Source: Mycolicibacterium elephantis DSM 44368 | GTDB lineage: Bacteria > Actinomycetota > Actinomycetes > Mycobacteriales > Mycobacteriaceae | Direction of reading: 5' to 3' | NCBI RefSeq assembly: GCF_004014805.1 | Contig: NZ_ATDN01000006.1 | Location: 62,001 to 126,000, forward strand | Length of the DNA stretch: 64,000 bases | In this document: in pieces, positions 1 through 10,369 of the stretch | Position numbering within the stretch: position 1 is the stretch's first letter | How the letters are laid out: each line of letters opens with the position of its first letter | Notes under the pieces: model-generated | Seen by the model: only the letters and a program-made list of their open reading frames with translations | Database searches by the model: none | Told to the model about the DNA's origin: nothing | Translations under genes and position numbers: made by a program

Positions 1-680
<680 letters not shown>

Positions 681-691
681 ACCACCCCACA

Positions 692-730
692 CAGGGAGCC
701 TGCCGTAACCCCCGAACGGCAGGCTCCCTG
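692..730 (+). terminator. Intrinsic terminator after fbpC
   Basis: A perfect 15-bp inverted repeat (692-706 pairing with 716-730) encloses a 9-nt loop, starting 11 bases after the fbpC stop. There is no uridine tract, as is common for mycobacterial hairpin terminators. It separates fbpC from lon. Confidence 0.8.
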
Positions 731-822
731 CCATTTGCGGGGGCTTTACGGCGTGCCCAGCCCTGTGTACGTCTCGCGAACAACCGAGCGCGCGCGGCGG
801 GAACAAACGCCGGACCGTCAAG

Positions 823-843
823 GTTGAGTCGATCAGACTGAAC
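823..843. promoter_or_regulatory. HAIR-like dyad upstream of lon (candidate HspR operator)
   Basis: The arms GTTGAGTC (823-830) and GACTGAAC (836-843) form an imperfect dyad. The two heptamers GTTGAGT and ACTGAAC are spaced by exactly 7 bases, as in the HAIR consensus CTTGAGT-N7-ACTCAAG, with 6/7 and 5/7 matches. The dyad lies directly before the lon Shine-Dalgarno (GGAGG at 847-851). Control by HspR is inferred from this match alone. Confidence 0.5.
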
Positions 844-857
844 TTTGGAGGAATCTG

Positions 858-3191
858 ATGGCTGAAGCCAAATCAGTGCCGGTGTTGTTCGTGAGCGACC
901 CGATCGTGCTGCCGTCGATGGTCGTGCCCATCGAACTCGACGACGCCGCGCAGGCCGCCGTCGACGCCGCGCAGGCCAGCGAGCCGGGCGAACTGTTGAT
1001 CGCCCCGCGGCTGGAAGACCGCTACCCGTCCTACGGCGTGCTGGCGACGATCGTGCAGGTCGGCCGCGTCGCCGGAAGCGGAAGCACCGCCGCGGTGGTG
1101 CGCGGCAAGAGCCGTGCGCAGATCGGCGCCGGGGCCAGCGGCCCGGGTGCCGCGCTGTGGGTCGAGGTGACCGAGGTCGTCGAGCCCGAACCGACCGACG
1201 AGATCCGCGCGCTGGCCGGCGAGTACAAGAAGCTGCTGCTGGCCATGCTGCAGCGTCGGGAAGCCTGGCAGATCATCGACTTCGTCAACCAGCTGACCGA
1301 CCCGTCGGCGCTGGCCGACACGGCCGGCTACGCCTCCTATCTGACACGGGTGCAGAAGCGTCAGCTGCTGGAGACCCCCGAGGTCGCCGAGCGACTCAAG
1401 CTGCTGATCGAGTGGACCGGGGAACACCTCGCCGAGGTCGAGGTGACCGACAAGATCGCCGAGGACGTTCGCGAGGGCATGGAGAAGCAGCAGAAGGAAT
1501 TCCTGCTGCGTCAGCAACTCGCCGCGATCCGCAAGGAACTCGGCGAGGACGACGACACGGGGTCTTCTGATGACTACCGCAGCCGCATCGAGGCTGCCGA
1601 CCTGCCCGAGAAGGTCCGCGAGGCCGCGCTGCGCGAGGTCGGCAAGCTGGAACGGGCCGGCGACCAGAGCCCGGAGAGCGGCTGGATCCGCACCTGGCTG
1701 GACACCGTGCTGGACCTGCCGTGGAACGTCACGACCGAGGACAGCACCGACCTGAAGGCCGCGCGCGAGATTCTCGACGCCGACCACCACGGGTTGGAGG
1801 ACGTCAAGGACCGCATCGTCGAGTATCTGGCCGTGCGGGCGCGTCGCGCCCAGCGCGGCATGGAGGTGGTCGGCGGCCGCGGTTCAGGCGCGGTGATGGT
1901 GCTGGCCGGCCCGCCCGGGGTGGGTAAGACCTCGTTGGGCGAGAGCGTGGCTCGGGCGTTGGGCCGCAAGTTCGTTCGCGTCGCCCTGGGCGGGGTGCGC
2001 GACGAGGCCGAGATCCGGGGCCACCGGCGCACCTATGTCGGGGCGCTGCCCGGGCGCATCGTTCGGGCCATCGGCGAAGCGGGTTCGATGAACCCCGTCG
2101 TGCTGCTCGACGAGATCGACAAGGTCGGCTCCGACTTCCGCGGTGACCCCGCGGCGGCGCTGCTGGAGGTCCTGGACCCGGCGCAGAACCACACGTTCCG
2201 CGACCACTACCTGGACCTGGATCTGGACCTGTCGGACGTGGTGTTCCTGGCCACCGCCAACGTGATCGAGAACATCCCGTCGGCGCTGCTGGACCGCATG
2301 GAGTTGGTGGAGATCGACGGCTACACGGCCGACGACAAGCTCGCCATCGCCAAGGACTTCCTGCTGCCCAGGCAGCGGGAACGGGCGGCGCTGACCGAGG
2401 ACGAGGTCACGGTGACCGAGGCCGCGCTGCGCAAGATCGCCGCCGACTACACCCGCGAGCCGGGTGTGCGGCAGTTCGAACGGCTGCTGGCCAAGTTGAT
2501 GCGCAAGGTCGCGACGAAACTGGCCGAGGCCGACGTCACCAGCATCACCGTCGACGAGCCCGATCTCGTTGAGTACCTGGGCCGTCCGCGGTTCCTGCCC
2601 GAGTCGGCCGAACGCACGGCGGTGCCTGGGGTGGCCACGGGCCTGGCGGTGACGGGCATGGGCGGCGATGTGCTCTACATCGAAGCCAACGCCACCGATG
2701 GGGAACCGGACCTGAGGCTGACGGGTCAGCTCGGCGACGTGATGAAGGAATCAGCGCAGATCGCGCTGTCCTACGTGCGGTCGCACGCCGACCAGCTGGG
2801 TGTCGACCCGAAGACGCTGGAACGGCGTATCCACCTGCACGTGCCCGCGGGCGCGGTGCCCAAGGACGGGCCGTCGGCCGGTGTCACGATGGTGACCGCG
2901 TTGGTGTCGATGGCCACCGGACGCCAGGTGCGTGCCGACGTCGGCATGACCGGTGAGGTGACCCTGAACGGTCGGGTGTTGCCGATCGGCGGCGTCAAGC
3001 AGAAGCTGCTCGCCGCGCAACGGGCCGGGTTGTCAACGGTTTTCATCCCGCAGCGCAACGAGGCCGACCTGGACGACGTCCCGGCCGACGTGCTCGAGTC
3101 GCTGGAGGTCAAACCGATGACCGACGTCGCCGAGATCGTCGCCCAGGCGCTGGTGCCGGCCGAGGACAGGACCGCGACGGCCGCGGCCTGA
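858..3191 (+). CDS. lon: ATP-dependent protease Lon
   Basis: Homo-oligomeric cytoplasmic AAA+ serine protease that degrades misfolded and regulatory proteins. The product is 777 aa, close to the usual length. It has an N-terminal substrate-binding LON domain, Walker A GPPGVGKT (residues 351-358), Walker [10 protein letters not shown], and a C-terminal protease domain with catalytic Ser673 in PKDGPSAG and Lys716 in GGVKQK, 43 residues apart as in E. coli Lon. The ATG start has GGAGG 6-10 bases upstream. Lon is present in M. smegmatis, next to fbpC as I recall, and absent from M. tuberculosis, which points to a non-tuberculous host. A HAIR-like dyad precedes it. Confidence 0.97.
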   Translation: MAEAKSVPVLFVSDPIVLPSMVVPIELDDAAQAAVDAAQASEPGELLIAPRLEDRYPSYGVLATIVQVGRVAGSGSTAAVVRGKSRAQIGAGASGPGAALWVEVTEVVEPEPTDEIRALAGEYKKLLLAMLQRREAWQIIDFVNQLTDPSALADTAGYASYLTRVQKRQLLETPEVAERLKLLIEWTGEHLAEVEVTDKIAEDVREGMEKQQKEFLLRQQLAAIRKELGEDDDTGSSDDYRSRIEAADLPEKVREAALREVGKLERAGDQSPESGWIRTWLDTVLDLPWNVTTEDSTDLKAAREILDADHHGLEDVKDRIVEYLAVRARRAQRGMEVVGGRGSGAVMVLAGPPGVGKTSLGESVARALGRKFVRVALGGVRDEAEIRGHRRTYVGALPGRIVRAIGEAGSMNPVVLLDEIDKVGSDFRGDPAAALLEVLDPAQNHTFRDHYLDLDLDLSDVVFLATANVIENIPSALLDRMELVEIDGYTADDKLAIAKDFLLPRQRERAALTEDEVTVTEAALRKIAADYTREPGVRQFERLLAKLMRKVATKLAEADVTSITVDEPDLVEYLGRPRFLPESAERTAVPGVATGLAVTGMGGDVLYIEANATDGEPDLRLTGQLGDVMKESAQIALSYVRSHADQLGVDPKTLERRIHLHVPAGAVPKDGPSAGVTMVTALVSMATGRQVRADVGMTGEVTLNGRVLPIGGVKQKLLAAQRAGLSTVFIPQRNEADLDDVPADVLESLEVKPMTDVAEIVAQALVPAEDRTATAAA

Positions 3192-3244
3192 CCTCGGCAC
3201 CCGCCGGGGTTTGCTGACCTGGTAGCGGGGGTACGTCAGCGCAG

Positions 3245-3892
3245 GTGAGCACCTCTGACCACAAGCGACTGGTCCAGGGCCTGCTCGAGCAGGCCGGAAC
3301 CACCTACGCCGAGGAGGCGGGCATCCGGCTCAAGGACCAGCCGATGCCGCTGTTCGAACTGCTGGTGCTGTGCATGCTGGCCAGCAAGCCCATCGACGCC
3401 GCGATCGCGGTGCGGGCAGCACGTGAACTGTTCGAAGCCGGGCTGCGCAAACCCGATGCGGTGCTCGACGCCGACCGCCAGGACATGATCCGCGCGTTCG
3501 GCCGCGCGCACTACGTGCGCTACGACGAAAGCTCGGCCACCCGGGTCACCGATATCGCCGAGATGGTCCGCGACCGATACGGCGGTGACCTACGGCGGTT
3601 GGCCGCCGAGGCCGACGGTGACGTGCGCGCGGCGGCTGAGTTGCTCAAGCAGTTCAAGGGGATCGGCGACACCGGAGCCGACATCTTCCTGCGCGAGGTG
3701 CAGGACGTCTGGACGTGGGTTCGGCCCTACTTCGACAAGCGTGCCCTGGACGCCGCGCGCGACCTGGGCCTGCCCGCCAAGCCCGGCGCCCTGGCCGAGC
3801 TGGCGCCGCGGTCGACCGCGAAGCTGGCTGCCGCGCTGGTGCGGGTGTCTCTGGACGACGCACTGCGCGAGAGGATTTCGGCGTCGCAATGA
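3245..3892 (+). CDS. HhH-GPD (endonuclease III-like) protein without the Fe-S cluster
   Basis: 215-aa helix-hairpin-helix protein of the endonuclease III superfamily. The hairpin is LKQFKGIGDTGADIF (about residues 137-151), followed by a conserved Asp-containing segment. The hairpin Lys that endonuclease III uses for catalysis (LPGVGRKTA type) is replaced by Asp/Thr here, and there is no C-terminal four-Cys iron-sulphur motif, so the protein may be a monofunctional glycosylase, a DNA-binding relative, or inactive. Start is GTG. The stop overlaps the ATG of the following DUF72 gene by 4 bases, suggesting translational coupling. A DNA-repair role is inferred from the fold only. Confidence 0.75.
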   Translation: MSTSDHKRLVQGLLEQAGTTYAEEAGIRLKDQPMPLFELLVLCMLASKPIDAAIAVRAARELFEAGLRKPDAVLDADRQDMIRAFGRAHYVRYDESSATRVTDIAEMVRDRYGGDLRRLAAEADGDVRAAAELLKQFKGIGDTGADIFLREVQDVWTWVRPYFDKRALDAARDLGLPAKPGALAELAPRSTAKLAAALVRVSLDDALRERISASQ

Positions 3893-4653
3893 TTCTCATC
3901 GGCACCTCGGGGTGGTCCTATCCGCACTGGGACGGCGTGCTGTATCCGCCCGGTACACCGGTGGCCAAGAGGCTGGACCGCTATGTGCAGGAGTTCGACA
4001 CCGTCGAGCTCAACGCCAGCTTCTACCGATGGCCCAAGGACGCCGCGTTCGCCGGGTGGCGTGAGCGGCTGCCACCCGGGTTCACCATGTCGGTCAAGGC
4101 CCACCGCGGGCTGACCCACTACCGCAGGCTGCGCGACCCCGAGCCGTGGATCGAGCGGTTCGAGCGGTGCTGGACGGAGTTGGCCGACCGCAGCGAGGCC
4201 CTGCTGGTGCAGGCTCACCCGCAGCTGGAGCGCGACGACGCGCTGCTCGACAACTTCCTGCGGCTCATGCCCGACCGGATTCCGGTGGCGATGGAGTTGC
4301 GTCACCCCTCCTGGGACGACCCCGCGGTATACACCCTGCTGGAACGGCATCGCGCCTCATACGTGGTGATGAGCGGCGCGGGCCTGCGCTGTGTGCCACG
4401 GGTGACAAGCGAGCTGGTCTACGTGCGGATGCACGGCCCCGACCAGAGCGCCATGTATGCCGGGTCCTATCCCGACGACGAGCTGCGGCGCTGGGCCGAA
4501 AGCATCCTGGGCTGGGATGCCGCGGGCAACCGGGTGGTCGTCTACTTCAACAACGATCTGGGCGGCCACGCGATCCGCAACGCGCGCGTGCTCAAGCAGC
4601 TGACCGCGCGAACCGGTGATACCGACTCCCCCGCGCTGGTCCACCGCGAGTAA
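3889..4653 (+). CDS. DUF72 (YecE-like) family protein
   Basis: 254-aa protein with the DUF72 TIM-barrel pattern: N-terminal IGTSGWSYPHW, ELNASFYRWP, a central FTMSVKAHRGLTH and a C-terminal VVYFNNDLGGHAIRNA. The reaction is unknown; the family is thought to be phosphodiesterase- or endonuclease-like. The start is the ATG overlapping the stop of the HhH gene by 4 bases. Longer in-frame extensions run back into that gene and are not needed for the family length. Being coupled to a DNA-repair-type protein makes a nucleic-acid role plausible, as inference. Confidence 0.88.
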   Translation: MILIGTSGWSYPHWDGVLYPPGTPVAKRLDRYVQEFDTVELNASFYRWPKDAAFAGWRERLPPGFTMSVKAHRGLTHYRRLRDPEPWIERFERCWTELADRSEALLVQAHPQLERDDALLDNFLRLMPDRIPVAMELRHPSWDDPAVYTLLERHRASYVVMSGAGLRCVPRVTSELVYVRMHGPDQSAMYAGSYPDDELRRWAESILGWDAAGNRVVVYFNNDLGGHAIRNARVLKQLTARTGDTDSPALVHRE

Positions 4654-4664
4654 GCTGCGATGGC

Positions 4665-5870
4665 ATGACAACGTCGTCCAGGATCGTCGTCGTCGGTGGT
4701 GGCCTCGCGGCAGCCAAGACTGCAGAAGCACTGCGCGACAAGGATTTTGACGGTCACATCGCATTGTTCACCGCCGAGGAGCACCTACCGTACGAGCGGC
4801 CTCCGCTGTCCAAGGAATTCCTGGTGGGCAAGAAGACGCTCAGCGACTTCACCGTCGCTTCCGCGGCGTGGTACCGCGATCACCACGTCGAACTGCAGTT
4901 CGGCACTGAAGTGACCGGCATCGACCCCAGCGCCCACACCGTTTCCCTGCCCGACGGCGAATCGGTGCGTTACGACAAGCTGGTACTGGCCACCGGATCG
5001 CGTCCGCGCACGCTGCCGATCCCGGGTGCCGACGCGGCGGGTGTGCACTACCTGCGCACCGTCGACGACGCGGAGGCGCTGAAATCGACCCTGAAAGACG
5101 GTGTTTCGCTGGCCATCGTCGGCGCGGGATGGATCGGCCTCGAGGTGGCCGCCGGCGCACGGGAGTACGGCGCGGCGGTCACCGTGGTCGAGACCGCCGA
5201 CACTCCGCTGCAGGCGGCGCTCGGACGTGAACTCGGCGAGGTGTTCGCCAACCTGCATCGTGAGCACGACGTCGACCTGCGGTTGTCGACGACGGTCCAG
5301 AAGATCACCGTCGCGGACGGCGCCGCCACCGGGCTGAAGCTCAGCGACGGCACGACCGTCGAGGCCGACCGAGTGCTGATCGCCGTCGGCGCGGCACCCA
5401 ACATCGCGCTGGCCGAGGCCGCCGGGCTGGCGATCGCCGACGGCGGAGTGCAGGTGGATTCCTCGCTGCGTACCAGCGATCCGGACATCTACGCCGTCGG
5501 GGACATCGCGGCCGCCGAGCACCCGCTGCTGGGCACGCGTATCCGCGTCGAACACTGGGCGAACGCGCTCAAGCAACCGGCGGTCGCCGCCGACGCGATC
5601 CTCGCGAGGCCCGCCGAGTACGCCGACCTGCCGTACTTCTTCACCGATCAGTACGACCTCGGCATGGAATACGTCGGCTACGCCCCCGATTACGCGCGGG
5701 TGGCCTACCGCGGCGATGTCGGCGCCCGCGAGTTCACGGCGTTCTGGTTCGACGGGGACAGCCGGGTGGTCGCCGGGATGAACGTCAACATCTGGGAGGG
5801 CCTCGACGACATCAAGGCGTTGATCGCCTCGCGGGAGCCCATCGACCCGGAGCGGATCGGCGCTCAGTGA
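4665..5870 (+). CDS. FAD-dependent ferredoxin/rubredoxin reductase-like oxidoreductase
   Basis: 401-aa pyridine nucleotide-disulphide oxidoreductase family protein. The FAD Rossmann motif VVVGGGLAAAKTAEAL lies near residue 8, the NAD(P)H motif AIVGAGWIGLEVAAGA near residue 150, and the second FAD motif DIYAVGDIA near residue 275. A C-terminal reductase domain follows. There is no redox CxxxxC, which fits one-electron transfer to a ferredoxin such as that serving a P450 or dioxygenase, although no ferredoxin gene is nearby. It corresponds in position and family to M. tuberculosis Rv1869c. The stop overlaps the GTG of the lipoprotein gene by 4 bases. Confidence 0.9.
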   Translation: MTTSSRIVVVGGGLAAAKTAEALRDKDFDGHIALFTAEEHLPYERPPLSKEFLVGKKTLSDFTVASAAWYRDHHVELQFGTEVTGIDPSAHTVSLPDGESVRYDKLVLATGSRPRTLPIPGADAAGVHYLRTVDDAEALKSTLKDGVSLAIVGAGWIGLEVAAGAREYGAAVTVVETADTPLQAALGRELGEVFANLHREHDVDLRLSTTVQKITVADGAATGLKLSDGTTVEADRVLIAVGAAPNIALAEAAGLAIADGGVQVDSSLRTSDPDIYAVGDIAAAEHPLLGTRIRVEHWANALKQPAVAADAILARPAEYADLPYFFTDQYDLGMEYVGYAPDYARVAYRGDVGAREFTAFWFDGDSRVVAGMNVNIWEGLDDIKALIASREPIDPERIGAQ

Positions 5871-6493
5871 GCGTGTTGGCGCACAACGGTTTACGGATCC
5901 TCTCGGTTACGGTGGCGCTCACGATCGTCGGTGCGGGATGTTCAGGAGAACGAATCGTCACCACCGACGAACCGCGCCCGACCACGCGGGCGAACACATC
6001 ACCGTCGCCGCCACAGCCGCCGAGCAGCAAGCATCTGGTGAACGCGTTCGACTACGTCGCCCACCCGCAGGACACGGCGGCCTACTATTTCACCACCCCG
6101 AGCGGGCGGTGGGCGTGCGCGATAGTGCCGCGCGTGGAGGCCGGCTGTCAGTCGGCGACCGGGTGGGCCTCCGGCATGGGCATCACCGGCGCGCCGACAA
6201 CCGTGCCCGACGCATCGGGCGAGGACGCGACGCCCAACGCCGTGGTGATCGAGCGTGAGGGAGATGCTCGGTTCGTCGCGCTCGACGAGCCCGAGTTCTC
6301 GCTGGCCGCAACCGATCCCGGGAACACGGCGAAGGTTCTGGGCTTCAACAGGATCCTGGCCGCCGCCGGGTTTCGCTGCAACGTGCAGGAGTCCGGGGTG
6401 TCCTGCATGAGCGAAGCCAGCGGCAACGGGTTCACGTTCTCGACGCAGGAGTTCGTGCCGCGCTACACCGAGGTACCGCCCGAGGCGCCTTAG
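5867..6493 (+). CDS. Putative secreted lipoprotein, function unknown
   Basis: 208-aa protein with a hydrophobic N-terminal segment ending in VGAGC, a slightly atypical lipobox with Gly at -3, then a Thr/Pro/Ser-rich linker (PSPPQPPSS, residues 46-54) and a globular domain with conserved cysteines (WACAIV, EAGCQ, FRCNVQ, VSCMS) that could form disulphides outside the membrane. GTG start overlaps the reductase stop by 4 bases, so the two genes are probably co-translated. It converges with the thiolase-like gene, leaving only 4 bases between the stops. I do not recognise a specific function. Confidence 0.8.
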   Translation: MSVLAHNGLRILSVTVALTIVGAGCSGERIVTTDEPRPTTRANTSPSPPQPPSSKHLVNAFDYVAHPQDTAAYYFTTPSGRWACAIVPRVEAGCQSATGWASGMGITGAPTTVPDASGEDATPNAVVIEREGDARFVALDEPEFSLAATDPGNTAKVLGFNRILAAAGFRCNVQESGVSCMSEASGNGFTFSTQEFVPRYTEVPPEAP

Positions 6494-6497
6494 GCTC

Positions 6498-7970
6498 TCA
6501 CCGCAGTGTCGCGGTGCCGTCCGAATTGACCTGCACCTTGGCCCCGGCGATGTCGTCGCGGACCGTCGCGGCGGCGTCGGTCGCATCGGTGATGACGGCC
6601 AGCACCCGCGCATCATCGGGCGTGCGGACCGCGAGAAACGCCTTCTCGGGCTGCCCGTCGCGGTTGAACGGCGCGGTCCACGACTCGACGGTGCCCACCC
6701 CTTCCCACTCGACGACCGCCGTGCGGATCGGCTCGCGGTCGACCTCCGATTGCACATCCTCCCAACGGAATTCGTGTGGCGGCGGTTGGGTGCCGTACAC
6801 ACCGAAGCTGTGCTTGGTGAGATAGCCGCCGTTGGCGGTGATCAGGCCACGCCCGCCGGGGTTGGCGACCAGCTGCTCGGCCATGGTGGCGATCGAATGG
6901 GTGACGTAGTTGTTCCACGGGCCCCCGGCGAACGTGAGCCCGCCGGTCACGGTGAGCGGACGGTCGGGGTCGCCCAGCGGTAACCCCAACTCGTTGGCGG
7001 CGACCTGCACCGCCGACGGGAAGCACGAGTACACGTCGACCGCGTCGACGTCGTCGATCCCGGTGTCGGCCAACGCCAGCGCGCGCCGCCCGGCGATCCG
7101 GATCGCCGGCGAGGTGTGGAACTCGGCGCGTTCGCCGATGGCGTAGGTGTCGTGCGCGTCGGTGCCCGCATACGGATACACCCAGCGGTCGGTGGGGATC
7201 TGCAGATGCCTCGCCTTCTCCGCGGAGGCGAGTATCAACGCCGCGCCCTGATCGACCATGTTGTTGGAGTTCATCAGCTTGGTGTAGGGCCAGCTGATCA
7301 TCCGGTTGTCGGGTGCGGGTTGCCAGATCGCTTCGGCCGAGCGTGGCTCCCGGCTCCACGCGTGCGGGTTGCGCGCCGCGACGGCGGAGAACTGCGCCCA
7401 CAGTTCACCGATGCGGCGCCGGTGGTCCTCGGGCGTCTCGCCCGCGGCGATCCGCAGCGCCTGTTCGAACATCGGATAGACGTAGGCCGGCCGGTCCAGG
7501 TTGATCCGGATCTCCGCCGGTCCGGCCATCGGCACGTGCTCGTCGGCGCCCTCGGCGACCGGTACCGAATCGTCCTGGCTCGTCCACGCGGGCTTCTTGC
7601 CCGCGGCGCGCAGCCGCGAGCGGGTGCGCCAGGTCTCGGCGCCGGTGATCAGCACCACGTCGGCGCGTCCGCTCTGGATATCCAGGCAGGCCTGGTTGAC
7701 CAGCGACTGGGGCACGTTGCCGCCGATGCCGGTGTATCGCGTGCGGGCGCCGGTCGCCCCGATGCGCTGGGCGACAAGCAGACCCGGGTCGCGGTACCGC
7801 CAGGACAGCAGGTTGACCACGCGTACCGAGTCAACGGCCTCGAGCAGACGCGGATCGCCGGCTTCGCGGGCGGCCGCGGCCATCAGGTCGACGGGCTCCA
7901 CGGTGGGGTCCTCGTCGCGCTGGTTCACTTGGCCGTAGCCGATCAGCACGGGTGTTCTGGGGTCCATCAT
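6498..7970 (-). CDS. Thiolase-fold acetyl-CoA acetyltransferase-like protein
   Basis: 490-aa thiolase-superfamily protein, matching the family and neighbourhood of M. tuberculosis Rv1867. Landmarks include PVLIGYGQ at the N terminus, a long middle with VDVYSCFPSAVQ, where the Cys may be the acyl-accepting residue, and GGLTFAGGPWNNYVTHS. It resembles the lipid-transfer/thiolase-like group rather than classical biosynthetic thiolases, so the substrate is unknown, probably an acyl-CoA. The ATG at 7970 overlaps the stop of the upstream CoA-transferase gene by 4 bases, forming a two-gene acyl-CoA operon. A longer in-frame extension to 8054 lies inside the upstream gene and is rejected. Confidence 0.85.
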   Translation of the reverse strand: MMDPRTPVLIGYGQVNQRDEDPTVEPVDLMAAAAREAGDPRLLEAVDSVRVVNLLSWRYRDPGLLVAQRIGATGARTRYTGIGGNVPQSLVNQACLDIQSGRADVVLITGAETWRTRSRLRAAGKKPAWTSQDDSVPVAEGADEHVPMAGPAEIRINLDRPAYVYPMFEQALRIAAGETPEDHRRRIGELWAQFSAVAARNPHAWSREPRSAEAIWQPAPDNRMISWPYTKLMNSNNMVDQGAALILASAEKARHLQIPTDRWVYPYAGTDAHDTYAIGERAEFHTSPAIRIAGRRALALADTGIDDVDAVDVYSCFPSAVQVAANELGLPLGDPDRPLTVTGGLTFAGGPWNNYVTHSIATMAEQLVANPGGRGLITANGGYLTKHSFGVYGTQPPPHEFRWEDVQSEVDREPIRTAVVEWEGVGTVESWTAPFNRDGQPEKAFLAVRTPDDARVLAVITDATDAAATVRDDIAGAKVQVNSDGTATLR

Positions 7971-10279
7971 GGCCTTCCTCGGTATGCGAACAGCGCGTCC
8001 TGCGCGATCAGCCGGTCGATGTCCTCGGCCGTCAAACCGAGCACCTTCTGGCATATCTCGCGGGTGTGCTCACCCGGCATCGGTGCGGGCCGCAGTTCGG
8101 CGGGCGCGATGTTGGTGAACGGTGCCGGACGCGTCTCGGTCGGCATGGGGGCGTCGAACAACGGATGCACCATGTCGGTGTAGGTGTTTCGGAACCGCAC
8201 CTGCGGGTCGTCGAGCACGTCGACGGCCCGGTTCATCGGTGCCGCGGCGATCCCGGCCTGCTGCAGCGTGTTCGCGACGACGGTCTTGTCGCGCGCCGCG
8301 GTCCACGAGGACAGGTCGGCGTCGCCGACCACGGCGGCCAACGCGGCCCGGTCCTCGTCGGAACGGATCGAGACCACACACCATTCGTCGTCGCCCGCGC
8401 ACGGATACACGCCGTGAACCGCGCCGTCTTCGGCCACGGGTAGGCCCGCGGTCCTGGCGGCCTCGGTGACGTACGTCGTCGCCAACTGGTTGACCGCGGC
8501 TTCTGCCTGCGAAATATATACGTGCGCACCGGTTCCGGTGGTGCGGCACTGAACCAGCGCGGCCAGGGCCGCGATCGCGGTGATTCTCGCCGAGACGTGA
8601 TCGGGAAACACCGTCGTCGCGTCGTAGAACTCGCCTGGGCCGGCGTCCGGGGAGGTCCACAGCCACGTGACGCCGGTGGTGGCCCGCACCAGCGGGCCGT
8701 AGCCCATGCGAGCGCTCCACGGCCCCGATGCCCCGAACGCGCTGCTCTCGGCGAGCACGATGGCGGGGTTGAGCTCGCGCAGCCGGTCATACGAAAAGCC
8801 AAGCGAGGCAAGTGTTCCCGGTTTGAAGTTGGCGAACACCGCGTCGGACTCGGCGACCAGCCGTGCGAACACGTCGGCGCCGTCGGGGTGACGCAGATCC
8901 AGGCCGAGGCTGTATTCGTTGCGGTGCGTCAACGCCCACGAACGGCTCATCGCCATGCCGGGTGGGGTCTGCCGCAGCCCGTCGGGATAGGCCGCGCTCT
9001 CGATCTTGATGACCTCGGCGCCCAGATCGGCGAACAACCGTCCCAGCTCGCCGCCGGCGACGATGACACCGAGGTCGAGAATGCGCAGACCCTCGAACGG
9101 TCTGTGGACCGGGTCGGCGCCGCTTTCCGCGCGCGGCGTGCCGTCGCTCCAGACGGCGTCGTGGGCACCGGGCGCCGGTGCGGGTCGGGTCAGCCCGGCG
9201 CGGACGCCGTCGACGACGAACGCCCCGGTGGGAACGACGGCGTCCGCGCCGGGTCCCAACTCGGTGCTGGTCAGCGCGTCCACCTCGCGGAAATGACTGG
9301 AGGACAACGTCTCTTGCGGGGTGAGCACCGCGGCGATCGGAACTCCGCGGGTCTGGCCCTCGGCCACCAGCTCATCGCGTGTCTTGTCCATGAACAGGTC
9401 GGCGATGAGCGGGTTGAGTTCTCGCGACGCGGCGTAGCGCGCGGCGATCGTCGCGAATTTGGGGTCGGCGAACTGTTCGGGCTCACCGAGCCAGCCGAAC
9501 ATGGCCTGCCATTGGCGCGGGGAGAGCAGGCAGATGCGCACATACCCGTCTCGGCAGCCGAAGATCGGATAGATCTGCTGGTTTCGCGGGCGACCCCGCC
9601 ACAGCTCGTTGGCCCGTTTCATCCCGACGGCGGCCTGGCCCTCCGACCCGTACGGCGGATCCAAGGACTGCAGAACGCCCTCCAAGCGGGAGAAGTCGAT
9701 GTAATCGCCTGTGCCGTCGCGCAATCGGCGATAGTAAGCGGCCAGCGCGGCCCAGGTGGCCTGTGCCGCGGCCGTCGCCGACGCCATCCCGATGGGCGGC
9801 AGCACCGGGGTACCCGTGGTCGGCCCGGTGCGCGACAACGCCGTCGACAACGCATACAGCTCGGCGTCGGTCGCCTGCCATCCCGCCCGCGGCCCGCCGG
9901 TGCCGAAGTCGGTGACCGACAGCGCGACCAGATGGCCGAAGCGCTGCGAAAGCGCGGCACACGACGTGCCGAACGCGGCCGCCGTCCCGGAATCGCCGCT
10001 GTCCACCACGATGTCGGCGGCGCCCGCCAGTTCGATCAGCCGCTCGCGGTCGGCGGCGTCGGACGGATCGAGCAGGGCACTGCGCTTGTTGGCGTTCTGC
10101 AGCGCGAACCGCACGCTGGTGCCGGCCACGCTGGGCCCCTCGCGACGTGCCTCGCTGCCGCCGGGCGGTTCGATCTTCAGCACGTCGGCGCCGAGGTCGG
10201 CGAGCAGCCGGCCGACGCCGTCGGATTCGGCCCCGCCCAGGTCAAGCACGCGCAACAGCGCCAGCGGCGCCCTGCTCAT
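7967..10279 (-). CDS. Tandem-domain CaiB/BaiF family (class III) CoA-transferase
   Basis: 770-aa protein with two class III CoA-transferase modules in one chain. Module 1 starts [34 protein letters not shown] (written in parts: [14 protein letters not shown] then [12 protein letters not shown]) and module 2, near residue 395, starts [18 protein letters not shown] with a matching LGAEVIKIE. Single-module members are about 400 aa and work as dimers, so this is a fused pseudo-dimer, as in M. tuberculosis Rv1866. The predicted reaction moves CoA between carboxylic acids, with substrate unknown. Starts with ATG and is translationally coupled to the thiolase-like gene. Divergent from the phosphoketolase gene, with a 90-bp spacer. 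Confidence 0.9.
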   Translation of the reverse strand: MSRAPLALLRVLDLGGAESDGVGRLLADLGADVLKIEPPGGSEARREGPSVAGTSVRFALQNANKRSALLDPSDAADRERLIELAGAADIVVDSGDSGTAAAFGTSCAALSQRFGHLVALSVTDFGTGGPRAGWQATDAELYALSTALSRTGPTTGTPVLPPIGMASATAAAQATWAALAAYYRRLRDGTGDYIDFSRLEGVLQSLDPPYGSEGQAAVGMKRANELWRGRPRNQQIYPIFGCRDGYVRICLLSPRQWQAMFGWLGEPEQFADPKFATIAARYAASRELNPLIADLFMDKTRDELVAEGQTRGVPIAAVLTPQETLSSSHFREVDALTSTELGPGADAVVPTGAFVVDGVRAGLTRPAPAPGAHDAVWSDGTPRAESGADPVHRPFEGLRILDLGVIVAGGELGRLFADLGAEVIKIESAAYPDGLRQTPPGMAMSRSWALTHRNEYSLGLDLRHPDGADVFARLVAESDAVFANFKPGTLASLGFSYDRLRELNPAIVLAESSAFGASGPWSARMGYGPLVRATTGVTWLWTSPDAGPGEFYDATTVFPDHVSARITAIAALAALVQCRTTGTGAHVYISQAEAAVNQLATTYVTEAARTAGLPVAEDGAVHGVYPCAGDDEWCVVSIRSDEDRAALAAVVGDADLSSWTAARDKTVVANTLQQAGIAAAPMNRAVDVLDDPQVRFRNTYTDMVHPLFDAPMPTETRPAPFTNIAPAELRPAPMPGEHTREICQKVLGLTAEDIDRLIAQDALFAYRGRP

Positions 10280-10369
10280 CGCGGCAACTCAACACGTGTC
10301 AGCACGACCCTGAGCGTAATGGGTGACGATCCGGTTAGTTCTCAGGCACCGTGGGTACCTCCGCGCATC

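Noticed and set aside
8522-10318. A very long plus-strand open frame joined to the phosphoketolase
   Set aside because: It is antisense to the CoA-transferase and open only because high-GC third positions of that gene exclude stops on the other strand; it has no family features.
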